Shown: positions 1 to 8,930 of the stretch, piece after piece
Numbering within the stretch: position 1 is the stretch's first letter
Layout: the number at the start of each line of letters is the position of its first letter
Source of the DNA: Paracoccaceae bacterium
GTDB taxonomy: Bacteria; Pseudomonadota; Alphaproteobacteria; Rhodobacterales; Rhodobacteraceae
Reading direction: 5' to 3'
Length of the DNA: 34,380 nucleotides
NCBI GenBank assembly: GCA_021296235.1
Contig: JAGWAS010000004.1
Coordinates: 1 to 34,380 of the forward strand
Translations under genes and position numbers: made by a program
The notes under the pieces: generated by a model
What the model was told of the DNA's origin: nothing
Databases searched by the model: none
The model's input: the letters and a program-made list of their open reading frames with translations, nothing else

Positions 1-102
1 CTGTGTGGACGGCACTTTTGGCTGTTTCCTTTTGCTTTTGTGATTGATGACATGAGCGCAATGCTTCTCTGCGGATCAAAATGCAACACATTTGTTTCAT
101 AT

Positions 103-131
103 TTGTTCATAATATGTTTATGTTGTATTCT
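103..131 (+). promoter_or_regulatory. Candidate sigma-70 promoter
   Basis: TTGTTC (103-108) and TATTCT (126-131) are separated by exactly 17 bases, inside the only markedly AT-rich stretch at the left end. The -35 element overlaps the second copy of a TTTGTT(T)CATA tandem repeat. The nearest convincing gene on this strand is xdhA, about 560 bases downstream, so if used it would make a long leader. Hexamer matches are moderate, and chance occurrence in AT-rich DNA is quite possible. Confidence 0.3.
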
Positions 132-211
132 GGCCACAATCAACACCAAAACGCGTTCGACCTTCCGTCAAGGTCCAGGACTACTGTCAAAGGTACTTTC
201 GCCAATCAGGT

Positions 212-234
212 CGGCCGGTCAATTGACCTGGCCG
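212..234. promoter_or_regulatory. Dyad with perfect GGTCAATTGACC core
   Basis: The 12-base core GGTCAATTGACC (217-228) is its own reverse complement. It is flanked by CGGCC on the left and, after one extra T, GGCCG on the right, so the symmetry extends over 23 bases with a single bulge. There is no following T-run, so a terminator is unlikely. It looks more like a binding site for a dimeric regulator, upstream of the purine oxidation operon. The regulator is unknown. Confidence 0.4.
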
Positions 235-692
235 ATGTTGGAGGTTAGCCCGACTGCGCCAGTCACGAAACCCGGACAGAACCGTCCGGTCAGTCCACAT
301 ACGTCTGTGCAGTCCCTGATCCCAGCACACCTGCCTCGTTTCGGTTTGGCACTTGACCGGGTTCCAGCCGGCGATGTGTCACGGCCAATTGTTCGACCAG
401 ATCCGCAATCCACCGGCAAGATCCGAAATCGGCAAGAATCCGCCGAAAAGCCGAGTTTTCCTCCAAATCCCGCAACGCACCAAACGCCAACAATACAGTG
501 TGGAAAGTCCTATACAATGGAGGCCAAAGGTTGACTTCGTTTAACCCGCATGATTGGCAGCAGAGTCATTTCAAGCGGCACTGGCATTGGCAAAGAGATT
601 GCAAAGGCTCAGCGACATCAAATTGGGAGCACCAAATCAACATGCGTTGGGAATGGATCACCATTCCCAAATCGGACGGAATTGGCGACGCC

Positions 693-2096
693 ATGGCTGA
701 ACACATTGAGTTTTCGATTAACGGAACTCCGGTAAGGACGAAACCCGACCCTTCGACAACACTGCTCGACTATCTACGGATCGAACAGGGACTGACCGGC
801 ACGAAGGAAGGATGCAACGAAGGCGATTGCGGTGCATGCACCGTCATGGTGTCCGAACGGCATGGACAGAAAATCGGGCACAGCGCGGTCAATGCGTGCA
901 TCCTGTTCTTGCCGCAGCTTCACGGCAAATCAATCAGAACAGTGGAAGGTGTTTCCTGCACCAACGGCAGCCCAAATTGCGTGCAGCAGGCGATGGTGGA
1001 CCTTCACGCGAGTCAGTGTGGATTTTGCACACCGGGTTTTGTCATGTCACTCGTCTCCGGCCATCTCAACCGCAGTCACAGTCACAACGACGTGATTGCA
1101 GGCAATCTGTGCCGATGCACCGGTTACGCACCCATCGTGAGAGCCGCCGAGGCGGCGTTCGATCAGGAACTGCCGGCATGGTCAAAAGACATCGCCGACG
1201 AGATTGCGACAGAACGCTATTCTGTTGCCAGCCATGATTTCTTCATCCCCGGGAACGTCGAAGAACTCGCGACCTGGCTGACCGCGAACCCCGATGCCAC
1301 AATTGTGGCCGGCGCCACCGATGTTGGACTTTGGGCTACGAAGCAACTGCGCGAGATCAGACCCACCTGTTTCATTGCCGGAATTCCAGAACTTGGAAGG
1401 ATCCAGCGACAGAATGGCAGATGGCTGGTCGGTGCCTGCGCGACACTGTCGAAATTCAGAAGGTTCGCAGGCAGTTATTTTCCGTCGCTGTCAGAACTCA
1501 TTCGCAGGTTCGGATCGGTCCAGGTTCGCAATTCGGCCACGGTCGGCGGAAACATAGCAAACGGCTCGCCGATCGGCGATTTGCCCCCGGCCCTGATTGC
1601 ACTGGGAGCACAGCTTGTGCTCCAGCGCGGAAATGTCACCAGAACGATTCCGATTGGGGAGTTCTTTATCGACTATGGCAAGCAAGATCTTCTGCCGGGG
1701 GAGTTCCTGAGGGCAATTGAAATCCCCGACCACAAGGGCACATTTGGCTGCTACAAGCTTTCCAAGAGGTTCGATCAGGACATCTCAGCGGTTTGCGGCT
1801 GCTTTAGAATTTGGGCCGAGGATGGTGTGGTCCGGGAGGTCAGACTGGCATTCGGCGGAATGGCCGCAACACCCAAGCAGGCCAAAGAGGCAGAAAAATC
1901 ACTGATTGGGCAACCATGGAACGAAGCAGCGGTGCGGTGTGCGATGGACAAGCTGTCCGAGGATTTTTCACCCATATCGGACATGCGAGCCTCTGCCGAT
2001 TATCGCATGGAAACCGCCCAAAACATGCTTCTTCGATTTTTTGTTGAGCAAACTGCCCCGGAAGAGGTCACCAACGTGCTGGAGGTCCAGCCGTGA
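693..2096 (+). CDS. xdhA: Xanthine dehydrogenase small subunit (2Fe-2S / FAD)
   Basis: This is the electron-transfer subunit of the molybdenum hydroxylase that oxidises hypoxanthine to xanthine and xanthine to urate in the cytoplasm, passing electrons through two [2Fe-2S] clusters and FAD to NAD+. From the ATG at 693 the product is 467 residues. The plant-type cluster ligands are Cys41, Cys46, Cys49 and Cys69. The second cluster uses CGFC (109-112) and CRC (140-142). An FAD-binding domain of the CO-dehydrogenase flavoprotein type follows (about 180-350), then a C-terminal CODH-flav domain. I chose 693 because the alignable ferredoxin domain begins there; in-frame starts at 642 and 498 would only add unrelated sequence. 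The stop overlaps the xdhB start by 4 bases. The split-subunit arrangement is the usual bacterial XdhAB form. Confidence 0.95.
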   Translation: MAEHIEFSINGTPVRTKPDPSTTLLDYLRIEQGLTGTKEGCNEGDCGACTVMVSERHGQKIGHSAVNACILFLPQLHGKSIRTVEGVSCTNGSPNCVQQAMVDLHASQCGFCTPGFVMSLVSGHLNRSHSHNDVIAGNLCRCTGYAPIVRAAEAAFDQELPAWSKDIADEIATERYSVASHDFFIPGNVEELATWLTANPDATIVAGATDVGLWATKQLREIRPTCFIAGIPELGRIQRQNGRWLVGACATLSKFRRFAGSYFPSLSELIRRFGSVQVRNSATVGGNIANGSPIGDLPPALIALGAQLVLQRGNVTRTIPIGEFFIDYGKQDLLPGEFLRAIEIPDHKGTFGCYKLSKRFDQDISAVCGCFRIWAEDGVVREVRLAFGGMAATPKQAKEAEKSLIGQPWNEAAVRCAMDKLSEDFSPISDMRASADYRMETAQNMLLRFFVEQTAPEEVTNVLEVQP

Positions 2097-4390
2097 ACAT
2101 TGCGCACAGACCTGCTGCTCATGACGCTGCGTTGCTGCACGTAACCGGACGAGCACTCTATCTTGATGACATTCCGTCCCCGGGCACCGCCCTCCATCTC
2201 GCCTTCGGGTGTTCAACAATTGCGCACGGCACGATTGCCTCGCTTGACCTGTCCAAGGTTCTGAGCACCGACGGGGTACTGAAGGTTTTGACTGCGAGCG
2301 ACCTTCCCTTCGCCAACGACGTATCTCCCTCCGGGGACGGTGAACCGCTTCTTGCCGACGGATCGGTCAACTTTCACGGGCAGCCGATCTTCATCGTGGT
2401 TGCGGCTTCCCATCTGGCCGCAAGGCGGGCGGCCCGGCTCGCCGACATCTCATACCGCAGACTGCCGCCGATACTCTCGATTGATGATGCGCTGACCGCC
2501 AGCAGTCGCATCGAAGAACCCTTGGTTTATGGAAGGGGCAACGCAGCAGGTGCCATCGCAGATGCGCCGCGCAGGGTATCGGGATCGATTTCCATCGGTG
2601 GTCAGGAACACTTTTACCTTGAGGGCCAAGCGGCGATGGCGGTCCCGCAGGAGGACGGCTCAATGCTGGTCCACAGTTCCACACAGCATCCCTCGGAGAT
2701 TCAGCACAAGGTTGCCGATACCATAGGCAAACCCATGAATTTTGTGCGGGTTGAGGTCCGACGCATGGGAGGCGGGTTCGGGGGCAAGGAAAGCCAGGCA
2801 AATGCAATCGCCTGCGCCTGTGCGGCAGCGGCACTGGCGACGAGCCGTCCATGCCGGATGCGCCTCGACCGAGACGACGATTTCATCACAACCGGCAAGA
2901 GACATGACGCCAGAATCGAATACGAGGCCGGCTTCGACAGTGAAGGTCGCCTGGCCGGCGTGGAGTTTCGTCAGCACATCCGATGCGGGTGGTCGCGCGA
3001 TCTTTCCCCTCCGGTCGCCGACCGGGCGATGCTGCACGCCGACAACGTCTATCACATTCCAGAAATCAGGATTGCTTCGGAGCGTCTGCGAACGAACACC
3101 CAATCTGCGACGGCCTTCAGGGGCTTCGGTGGACCGCAGGGCATGCTTGGAATTGAACGGGTGCTCGACCATGTTGCTCACAAGCTGCGCGCCGATCCTG
3201 CGGAAATTCGAAGGCGGAATTTCTATGCTCCTGCCGATGGCTCCGAGCACCAAAGGACATTTTACGGAATGCCCGTCGAGGATTGTGTGATCGGCGACAT
3301 CACGGATGAGTTGCTCGAAAGCTGCGATTACCATCAACGCCGCAGGGATATACGGGATTGGAATTCCCGGAACCGTTACCTCAAGAAAGGACTGGCATTT
3401 TCCCCCGTAAAGTTCGGGATATCCTTCACGCTGACACATCTCAATCAGGCCGGCGCATTGGTTCACGTCTATCGGGACGGTTCCATTCACCTCAATCACG
3501 GCGGAACCGAGATGGGCCAGGGGCTTTTTGTCAAGGTTGCCCAAGTGGCAGCGCAGGAGTTTGGTCAACCGCTTGAAGCCGTCAAGATTACCGCCACGGA
3601 CACCGGCAAGGTTCCGAACACGTCCGCCACGGCAGCGTCCTCGGGATCGGACCTGAATGGCATGGCGGTCAGGAATGCCTGCCGAGAAATTGTCGGCAGG
3701 CTGACCCGGCACATCGCCAGCCAGCATCAGGTCGAAGCAAGTGCAGTCGCATTCCAAAATGGACGATTCGAGGTTGGAAGTGAATCCTACAGCTTCACTG
3801 AGGTTGTTGAATCGGGGCACCTTAACCGGGTTTCGCTCTCAGCAACGGGGTTTTACGCCACACCCAAGGTTGCTTGGGACCGGATAGCGGGAAAGGGCCG
3901 ACCGTTTTTCTATTTCGCCTACGGGGCGGCAGTATCGGAGGTTGTGATCGATACGCTGACCGGTGAAAATCGAATATTGCGCGCTGACATCCTCCATGAA
4001 ACCGGGAAATCGCTCAACCCGGCAGTCGATATTGGTCAAATCGAAGGAGGTTACGTCCAGGGGGCGGGCTGGCTGACCACTGAGGAGTTGGTTTGGGACG
4101 ATACCGGCCGGCTAATGACGCATGCTCCCTCAACCTACAAAATACCGGCCTGTTCCGACCGACCGCCAGTCTTCAACGTTTCGCTTTGGGACCGGTCCGA
4201 AAATCGGGAGGACACAATTTACCGGTCAAAAGCGGTGGGCGAACCTCCGCTGATGCTTGCAATTTCGGTTCTGGCCGCGCTTTCCGATGCCGTAGCCGCC
4301 TGCGGCGACGGCACCGTCTATCCTGACCTCGACGCACCCGCCACACCCGAACGAATTCTGGCCGCCGTGCGCCGCCAAACCGTGGGCTGA
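2093..4390 (+). CDS. xdhB: Xanthine dehydrogenase large, molybdopterin-binding subunit
   Basis: This is the catalytic subunit (765 residues) holding the molybdenum cofactor, where purine hydroxylation occurs. The sequence GGQEHFYLE (169-177) is typical of xanthine dehydrogenases. RMGGGFGGKE (224-233) ends in the Glu equivalent to bovine Glu802. AFRGFGG (341-347) contains the Arg that positions purines (bovine Arg880). AVGEPP carries the catalytic base, Glu717 here (bovine Glu1261). These four features argue for a true purine hydroxylase rather than a CO dehydrogenase or aldehyde oxidase. Translation starts at a GTG overlapping the xdhA stop (GTGA), indicating translational coupling. The gene is 3 bases from xdhC. 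Large open frames on the opposite strand (for example 2660-3820) are shadows. Confidence 0.96.
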   Translation: MNIAHRPAAHDAALLHVTGRALYLDDIPSPGTALHLAFGCSTIAHGTIASLDLSKVLSTDGVLKVLTASDLPFANDVSPSGDGEPLLADGSVNFHGQPIFIVVAASHLAARRAARLADISYRRLPPILSIDDALTASSRIEEPLVYGRGNAAGAIADAPRRVSGSISIGGQEHFYLEGQAAMAVPQEDGSMLVHSSTQHPSEIQHKVADTIGKPMNFVRVEVRRMGGGFGGKESQANAIACACAAAALATSRPCRMRLDRDDDFITTGKRHDARIEYEAGFDSEGRLAGVEFRQHIRCGWSRDLSPPVADRAMLHADNVYHIPEIRIASERLRTNTQSATAFRGFGGPQGMLGIERVLDHVAHKLRADPAEIRRRNFYAPADGSEHQRTFYGMPVEDCVIGDITDELLESCDYHQRRRDIRDWNSRNRYLKKGLAFSPVKFGISFTLTHLNQAGALVHVYRDGSIHLNHGGTEMGQGLFVKVAQVAAQEFGQPLEAVKITATDTGKVPNTSATAASSGSDLNGMAVRNACREIVGRLTRHIASQHQVEASAVAFQNGRFEVGSESYSFTEVVESGHLNRVSLSATGFYATPKVAWDRIAGKGRPFFYFAYGAAVSEVVIDTLTGENRILRADILHETGKSLNPAVDIGQIEGGYVQGAGWLTTEELVWDDTGRLMTHAPSTYKIPACSDRPPVFNVSLWDRSENREDTIYRSKAVGEPPLMLAISVLAALSDAVAACGDGTVYPDLDAPATPERILAAVRRQTVG

Positions 4391-4393
4391 CCA

Positions 4394-5347
4394 GTGCCCA
4401 TCGATTTGGATGAGCTTGGACGCCGGATTGACGAACATGGCAGAATCGCTCGGGTCACAATTGCCGAAACCTCCGGCTCGGTGCCCCGGGAATCTGGTGC
4501 CGCCATGCTGGTTTGGCCTGACGGGCTGTCAGGAACCATCGGCGGCGGCGCACTCGAATTCGACGCTGCGGCGTTGGCAAGGGAAGCACTGGGAAAACCA
4601 ATGTCTTTTGCGCAGGTTGTCCGCAAACCGCTGGGACCCGGTCTCGGCCAATGCTGCGGTGGTTCGGTAACGCTCGTAATCGAGACATTTGACAGGACAG
4701 GTCTCAACAAGGTTATGGCCGCCATTGGAGATTCGGCATGCCACCTGCGCCGGGTATGTGAAGAGGCCGCTGCGACGCCGGACACCATCCGGCGCGCCAC
4801 CGAAGGGGAACCCGAACGCACCCATTTTCTCGAAGGTTGGCTCTCCGAACCGGTTGCAATGGCGAAGCGTCCCATTTGGCTTTTTGGTGCCGGGCATGTT
4901 GGCAGAGCTGTCGTCTCGGTGCTGGAGCCGACCGGCGAATTCGAGATTGTCTGGATTGACATGTCAGCCGACAGGTTTCCGAGCATGGTGCCTTCTGGCG
5001 TCAGGCAGTTTCTTGCCGAAAACCCGGCGGATGCAACCACGTATGCGCCCGCCAACGCAGAGCATCTTATCATGACCCATTCGCATGCGCTTGATCTTCA
5101 AATCTGCAGCCGAATATTGGCCATTCCGTTCCGCTCAGCCGGTCTCATCGGATCCAAGTCGAAATGGGTCCGGTTTCGCAAGCGCCTTTCCGAAGCCGGA
5201 TTTGACGAAGAGACCATTGATCGAATTACCTGCCCAATCGGAATTCCTGAACTGGGAAAGCACCCTCATGCCATAGCCATCGGACTGGCCTGCAGGTTGC
5301 TTGGACGGGGATTGCCGGGCAACAATCCGCCGACAGCCCGTCGATGA
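4394..5347 (+). CDS. xdhC: XdhC-type molybdenum cofactor insertion/sulfuration factor
   Basis: XdhC proteins bind molybdenum cofactor, help install its terminal sulfido ligand and hand it to XdhB; they are not part of the mature enzyme. The 317-residue product has the XdhC/CoxI N-terminal domain, with SGSVPRESGAAM (27-38), TIGGGALE (48-55) and GQCCGG (85-90), the cysteines implicated in cofactor binding in the family. A C-terminal Rossmann-like domain carries FGAGHVG (164-170). The start is a GTG 3 bases after the xdhB stop, and the end overlaps the next ATPase gene by 4 bases (ATGA). The order xdhA-xdhB-xdhC matches characterised alphaproteobacterial operons such as that of Rhodobacter capsulatus. 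Confidence 0.93.
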   Translation: MPIDLDELGRRIDEHGRIARVTIAETSGSVPRESGAAMLVWPDGLSGTIGGGALEFDAAALAREALGKPMSFAQVVRKPLGPGLGQCCGGSVTLVIETFDRTGLNKVMAAIGDSACHLRRVCEEAAATPDTIRRATEGEPERTHFLEGWLSEPVAMAKRPIWLFGAGHVGRAVVSVLEPTGEFEIVWIDMSADRFPSMVPSGVRQFLAENPADATTYAPANAEHLIMTHSHALDLQICSRILAIPFRSAGLIGSKSKWVRFRKRLSEAGFDEETIDRITCPIGIPELGKHPHAIAIGLACRLLGRGLPGNNPPTARR

Positions 5348-6876
5348 CCGAATTCTTCGAGGTCGGTGAGCTCTCGAAGGCCTATCCGGGCGTTCAGGCA
5401 AATGATCGCGTTTCCTTTTCAATGGATGCCGGCGAAATACACGCCCTGCTGGGAGAGAATGGATCCGGAAAATCCACACTGGTCAAAATGATCTATGGGA
5501 TTGTCCGGCCCGATTCGGGGCGGATGACGCTTTTGGGGCAACCACACGCTCCGGCGAATCCCAGTGTCGCACGCTCCCGCGGCATCGCCATGGTATTCCA
5601 GCACTTTTCGCTGTTCAATGCACTGACGGTTGCCGAAAACATCGCTCTTGGCATGCACCGCCCCCCGAGGGCCCGGAGGTTGGATGATCAAATCAGGGCC
5701 ACCGGCTCCAACTACGGACTTCCGCTAAATCCAAATGCAAGGGTCGGCGATCTCTCTGTGGGCGAGCGCCAGCGGGTCGAAATCATCCGCTGTCTGCTTC
5801 AGGATCCAAAACTGCTGATTATGGACGAACCCACTTCAGTCCTTACGCCCCAGGAAACGGGAATTCTCTTCGCCACGTTGAGGAAACTCGCCAGCGAAGG
5901 CACGGCAATTCTCTATATATCCCATAAGCTTGAGGAAATCCGCGACCTTTGCAACAACGCCACCATATTGCGGGCAGGAAGAGTGGTTGCCACCTGCTCG
6001 CCGCAGGAAAAATCAGCACGCGAACTTGCCGAGATGATGGTCGGAAGTTCCTTCAGTGCACCGGAGCGCCCCAACTCGGCCTTCGGCGAACCGCTGCTGG
6101 AGGTCAGGGGCATTTCGCTGAGGCCCGGACCGACCTTCGGGACTCCGCTCAAGGAAGTTTCGTTCACCGTGAAAAGGGGGGAGATTCTCGGAATTGCCGG
6201 GATTGCCGGAAACGGTCAGGACGAGTTGGTCTCGACACTTTCGGGGGAGGCGTCCGTCGATTCGGGCGACATTCTGGTTTCAGGTGCATCCCTGGGACGC
6301 ACCTCACTGGAATCCCGGCGCAGGCTGGGATTGCTGGTTGCCCCTGAGGAACGCATCGGTCATGCCGCAGCGGCCGAAATGAACCTCGTTGAGAATGCAT
6401 TCCTGACCGGGGCCGACAGAATGGAACTTGCCCGTTTTGGCATTGCAAACTGGCGAAAGGCACGGAAGTTCGCAGAAGCAATCATTGAAAAATTCGATGT
6501 GCGAACGACTGGTGCCGCGAGTTACGCAGGCTCGCTGTCGGGTGGAAACCTGCAAAAATTCGTCATTGGAAGGGAAATCCTTCAGGACCCCCTTGTGCTC
6601 GTAGTCAACCAGCCAACCTGGGGCGTCGATGCCGCCGCGGCGGCGGCGATCAGGCAAGCTCTTCTTGACCTGGCGGCATCCGGCAGCGCTGTGGTTGCGG
6701 TCAGCCAAGATCTGGATGAACTCATTGAAATTTCAAGTTCGATCGCGGTGCTCAACAACGGAAGCCTGTCTCAGCCGCGCCCTGTGGCCAACTACACCAG
6801 GGATGAATTGGGTATTCTGATGGGTGGCACCCATGACATACGGCTGACAGCGGAAGAATCCAATGATTCGGCTTGA
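5344..6876 (+). CDS. BMP-type nucleoside/nucleobase ABC importer, double ATPase
   Basis: This is a 510-residue ATP-binding subunit with two tandem ABC domains, the form found in the NupA/YufO nucleoside importers and in sugar importers. Domain 1 has Walker A GENGSGKST (37-45), signature LSVGERQRVEI (137-147) and Walker B LLIMDEP (157-163). Domain 2 keeps the signature LSGGNLQKF but has a degenerate Walker B, VNQPTWGVD, with Asn where Asp is usual. This Asn is common in the family and suggests one hydrolytic site. It overlaps xdhC by 4 bases and the following permease by 14. Linkage to xdhABC points to purines (xanthine, hypoxanthine or nucleosides) as the cargo; this is inference from context. 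Confidence 0.9.
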   Translation: MTEFFEVGELSKAYPGVQANDRVSFSMDAGEIHALLGENGSGKSTLVKMIYGIVRPDSGRMTLLGQPHAPANPSVARSRGIAMVFQHFSLFNALTVAENIALGMHRPPRARRLDDQIRATGSNYGLPLNPNARVGDLSVGERQRVEIIRCLLQDPKLLIMDEPTSVLTPQETGILFATLRKLASEGTAILYISHKLEEIRDLCNNATILRAGRVVATCSPQEKSARELAEMMVGSSFSAPERPNSAFGEPLLEVRGISLRPGPTFGTPLKEVSFTVKRGEILGIAGIAGNGQDELVSTLSGEASVDSGDILVSGASLGRTSLESRRRLGLLVAPEERIGHAAAAEMNLVENAFLTGADRMELARFGIANWRKARKFAEAIIEKFDVRTTGAASYAGSLSGGNLQKFVIGREILQDPLVLVVNQPTWGVDAAAAAAIRQALLDLAASGSAVVAVSQDLDELIEISSSIAVLNNGSLSQPRPVANYTRDELGILMGGTHDIRLTAEESNDSA

Positions 6877-7948
6877 ACGACGACGCCGTCAATCGCGCGC
6901 GTGGGCGCTCGCAACGCCCGTATTGGCGGTTTGTGCAACCGTGGCAACCGGAATGGTGATGTTCGCACTGTTGGGCAAGGATCCGGTTGAAGCGATCAGG
7001 ACCATCTTCTGGGCTCCCCTTTTCGATCCCAACCTCGCCTCCTATGCAAGGCCCCAAATTCTTGTCAAAGCAGCTCCCCTTGTGCTGATCGCCATCGGCC
7101 TTTCACTCGGTTTCCGGGCCAACATCTGGAACATTGGTGCCGAAGGCCAGTACATCATGGGTGCGATTGCCGGAGGGGCCACCGCCCTTGCGCTCTATCC
7201 ACTGGATGCATGGTGGATCTTCCCGCTGATGATCACCGCCGGGATTGCCGGAGGTGTGGCTTGGGCAATGGTTCCGGCACTCCTGAAAATCCGGTTCAAC
7301 GCCAACGAAATACTTGTTTCACTTATGCTGGTCTATGTCGCCGAACAGCTCCTTGCTTCGGTTTCAATCGGCTTGCTCAGGAATCCGGACGGCATCGGAT
7401 TTCCCGGATCGCGCAATCTGCAACACTACGAAAGCGCGGCGAATTCCGAACTTATCACCGGGACGGGAATCCATACCGGTGTCATTGCCGCTATTGCGGT
7501 TGCACTGATGGTGCATGCGCTTCTTCGGCTTCACAGGCTCGGCTTTCAGATTCGACTCGCCGGCCTGTCTGCCCGCAGTGCTGCCCATTCCGGTGCCAAT
7601 CCGAAGCGGTTGACTGCAATTTGCCTTGCCGCCGGAGGGGGTTTGGCCGGGCTCGCAGGAATATTTGAACTCGCAGGGCCCGCCGGTCAACTTACGATCG
7701 ACTTCAATGTCGGCTACGGATTCACCGCCATCATCGTTGCATTCCTTGGCAGGCTGAATCCGCTGGGGATCGTCTTGGCAGGATTGCTCATGGCCCTCAC
7801 CTACATTGGCGGCGAAATGGCTCAGTTCATGCTAAATCTGCCGGCGGCGGCGATACAGGCATTCCAGGGAATGTTGCTGTTCTTCCTTCTTTCCATGGAC
7901 TTCCTATCGAGATTCCGGATCGCTTTCGGGACGGCAAGGATCAATTGA
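6863..7948 (+). CDS. Nucleoside/nucleobase ABC importer permease 1
   Basis: This is a 361-residue inner-membrane permease of the BPD_transp_2 (LivH/RbsC-like) superfamily, the NupP/YufP-type partner of the double ATPase. It begins with a basic cytoplasmic N-terminus followed by a hydrophobic segment (about 15-38). About nine more membrane segments follow, with the conserved loop FRANIWNIGAEGQYIMGAI (about 87-105) that is characteristic of this permease group. Its start lies inside the ATPase gene (14-base overlap), and the second permease follows after one base. Such overlaps imply stoichiometric synthesis as a heterodimeric channel. Confidence 0.9.
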   Translation: MIRLERRRRQSRAWALATPVLAVCATVATGMVMFALLGKDPVEAIRTIFWAPLFDPNLASYARPQILVKAAPLVLIAIGLSLGFRANIWNIGAEGQYIMGAIAGGATALALYPLDAWWIFPLMITAGIAGGVAWAMVPALLKIRFNANEILVSLMLVYVAEQLLASVSIGLLRNPDGIGFPGSRNLQHYESAANSELITGTGIHTGVIAAIAVALMVHALLRLHRLGFQIRLAGLSARSAAHSGANPKRLTAICLAAGGGLAGLAGIFELAGPAGQLTIDFNVGYGFTAIIVAFLGRLNPLGIVLAGLLMALTYIGGEMAQFMLNLPAAAIQAFQGMLLFFLLSMDFLSRFRIAFGTARIN

Positions 7949-7949
7949 G

Positions 7950-8882
7950 ATGGACCTCTCCTCGATCAACCCACTCCTGCTGATTGCAACCATGATTGCC
8001 GCATCCATGCCAATATTCTTTGCTGCGATCGGGGAACTGGTTGCCGAAAAGTCGGGGGTTTTGAATCTGGGCGTCGAGGGCATGATGATAATCGGTGCCG
8101 TCTGCGGGTTTGTGGCTGCAGTCGAAACCGGATCACCAATAGCCGGCGTGTTCGCAGCGATGCTGGCCGGTGCGGCACTGTCGCTTCTCTTCGGATTGCT
8201 GACCCAACTGCTTCACGCCAACCAGGTTGCAACCGGATTGGCGCTCACACTCTTTGGCCTCGGTCTTTCGGCATTGATCGGACAATCCTATGCCGGGATC
8301 AAGCCGCCGTCGTTTCCGCAAATCGGATTTGGTACCCTGAGTGAACTGCCGGTCATCGGGGCCCTCCTCTTCGGATATGATGCCCTTGTCTATGCCTCCG
8401 CCGTTCTGGTCGTGGCAGTCTGGTGGTTCCTGGGTCGCTCCCGCGGCGGTCTGGCGCTTAGGGCCGTGGGTGAAAACCAGGATGCCGCACATGCGCTCGG
8501 ATACAGGGTGGTCGCGATTCGCATGGGTGCGATCGTATTCGGCGGGGCCTGCGCAGGTGTCGGCGGTGCCTACCTTTCGTTGCTCCGGGTTCCCCAGTGG
8601 ACCGAGGGGGCGACCGCAGGTGCCGGGTGGATTGCGCTGGCACTGGTTGTGTTCTCATCATGGAAACCATTTCGCGTGGTTCTCGGAGCATTCCTCTTCG
8701 GCGGCGTTACACTTCTGCAGCTCAACCTGCAGGCCGTCGGTGCTGAAATCAATCCCGTCTATTTGTCGATGGCTCCTTATTTGGTGACAATTGTGGCCCT
8801 CGCGGCTATATCGGGGACAGGAAGGGGAGCGCATCTCGGGGCTCCCGGCTCGCTTGGGAAACCATTTCATGCGTCAGGCTGA
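7950..8882 (+). CDS. Nucleoside/nucleobase ABC importer permease 2
   Basis: This is a 310-residue permease of the YufQ/NupQ type, again BPD_transp_2, expected to form the transmembrane heterodimer with the preceding gene product. The segment GVLNLGVEGMMIIGAVCG (about 38-55) is the hallmark loop of this subfamily. Eight to ten hydrophobic helices are apparent, and the length is normal. The start is one base after the upstream stop. A 48-base gap separates it from the binding-protein gene, which has its own strong ribosome binding site. Confidence 0.9.
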   Translation: MDLSSINPLLLIATMIAASMPIFFAAIGELVAEKSGVLNLGVEGMMIIGAVCGFVAAVETGSPIAGVFAAMLAGAALSLLFGLLTQLLHANQVATGLALTLFGLGLSALIGQSYAGIKPPSFPQIGFGTLSELPVIGALLFGYDALVYASAVLVVAVWWFLGRSRGGLALRAVGENQDAAHALGYRVVAIRMGAIVFGGACAGVGGAYLSLLRVPQWTEGATAGAGWIALALVVFSSWKPFRVVLGAFLFGGVTLLQLNLQAVGAEINPVYLSMAPYLVTIVALAAISGTGRGAHLGAPGSLGKPFHASG

Positions 8883-8930
8883 GACAATTGCAATCCGGAT
8901 GATTCAAGCGTTTTCAATGGGGAGAGGAAC

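Larger units (their letters stand above)
1..692. other. Upstream non-coding region of the xdh operon
   Basis: I see no convincing gene here. The open frames in the stretch have no recognisable domain and no good ribosome binding site. The first 140 bases are AT-rich and carry a tandem TTTGTT(T)CATA repeat (92-111) overlapping a possible promoter. A strong dyad (212-234) follows. The rest, to 692, is featureless to my eye. It may be a long leader of the purine operon or hold an unrecognised small RNA, but nothing in the sequence proves either. Confidence 0.5.

Noticed and set aside
40..534. 164-residue open frame at the left end
   Set aside because: No family resemblance, proline/serine-rich low-quality sequence and no ribosome site; treated as non-coding.
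498..692. N-terminal extension of XdhA
   Set aside because: The open frame extends upstream, but the added 65 residues do not resemble any XdhA and the ferredoxin domain starts right after the ATG at 693.
2660..3820. 386-residue minus-strand open frame
   Set aside because: Lies entirely antisense to xdhB, whose motifs are unmistakable; no domain or ribosome site of its own.
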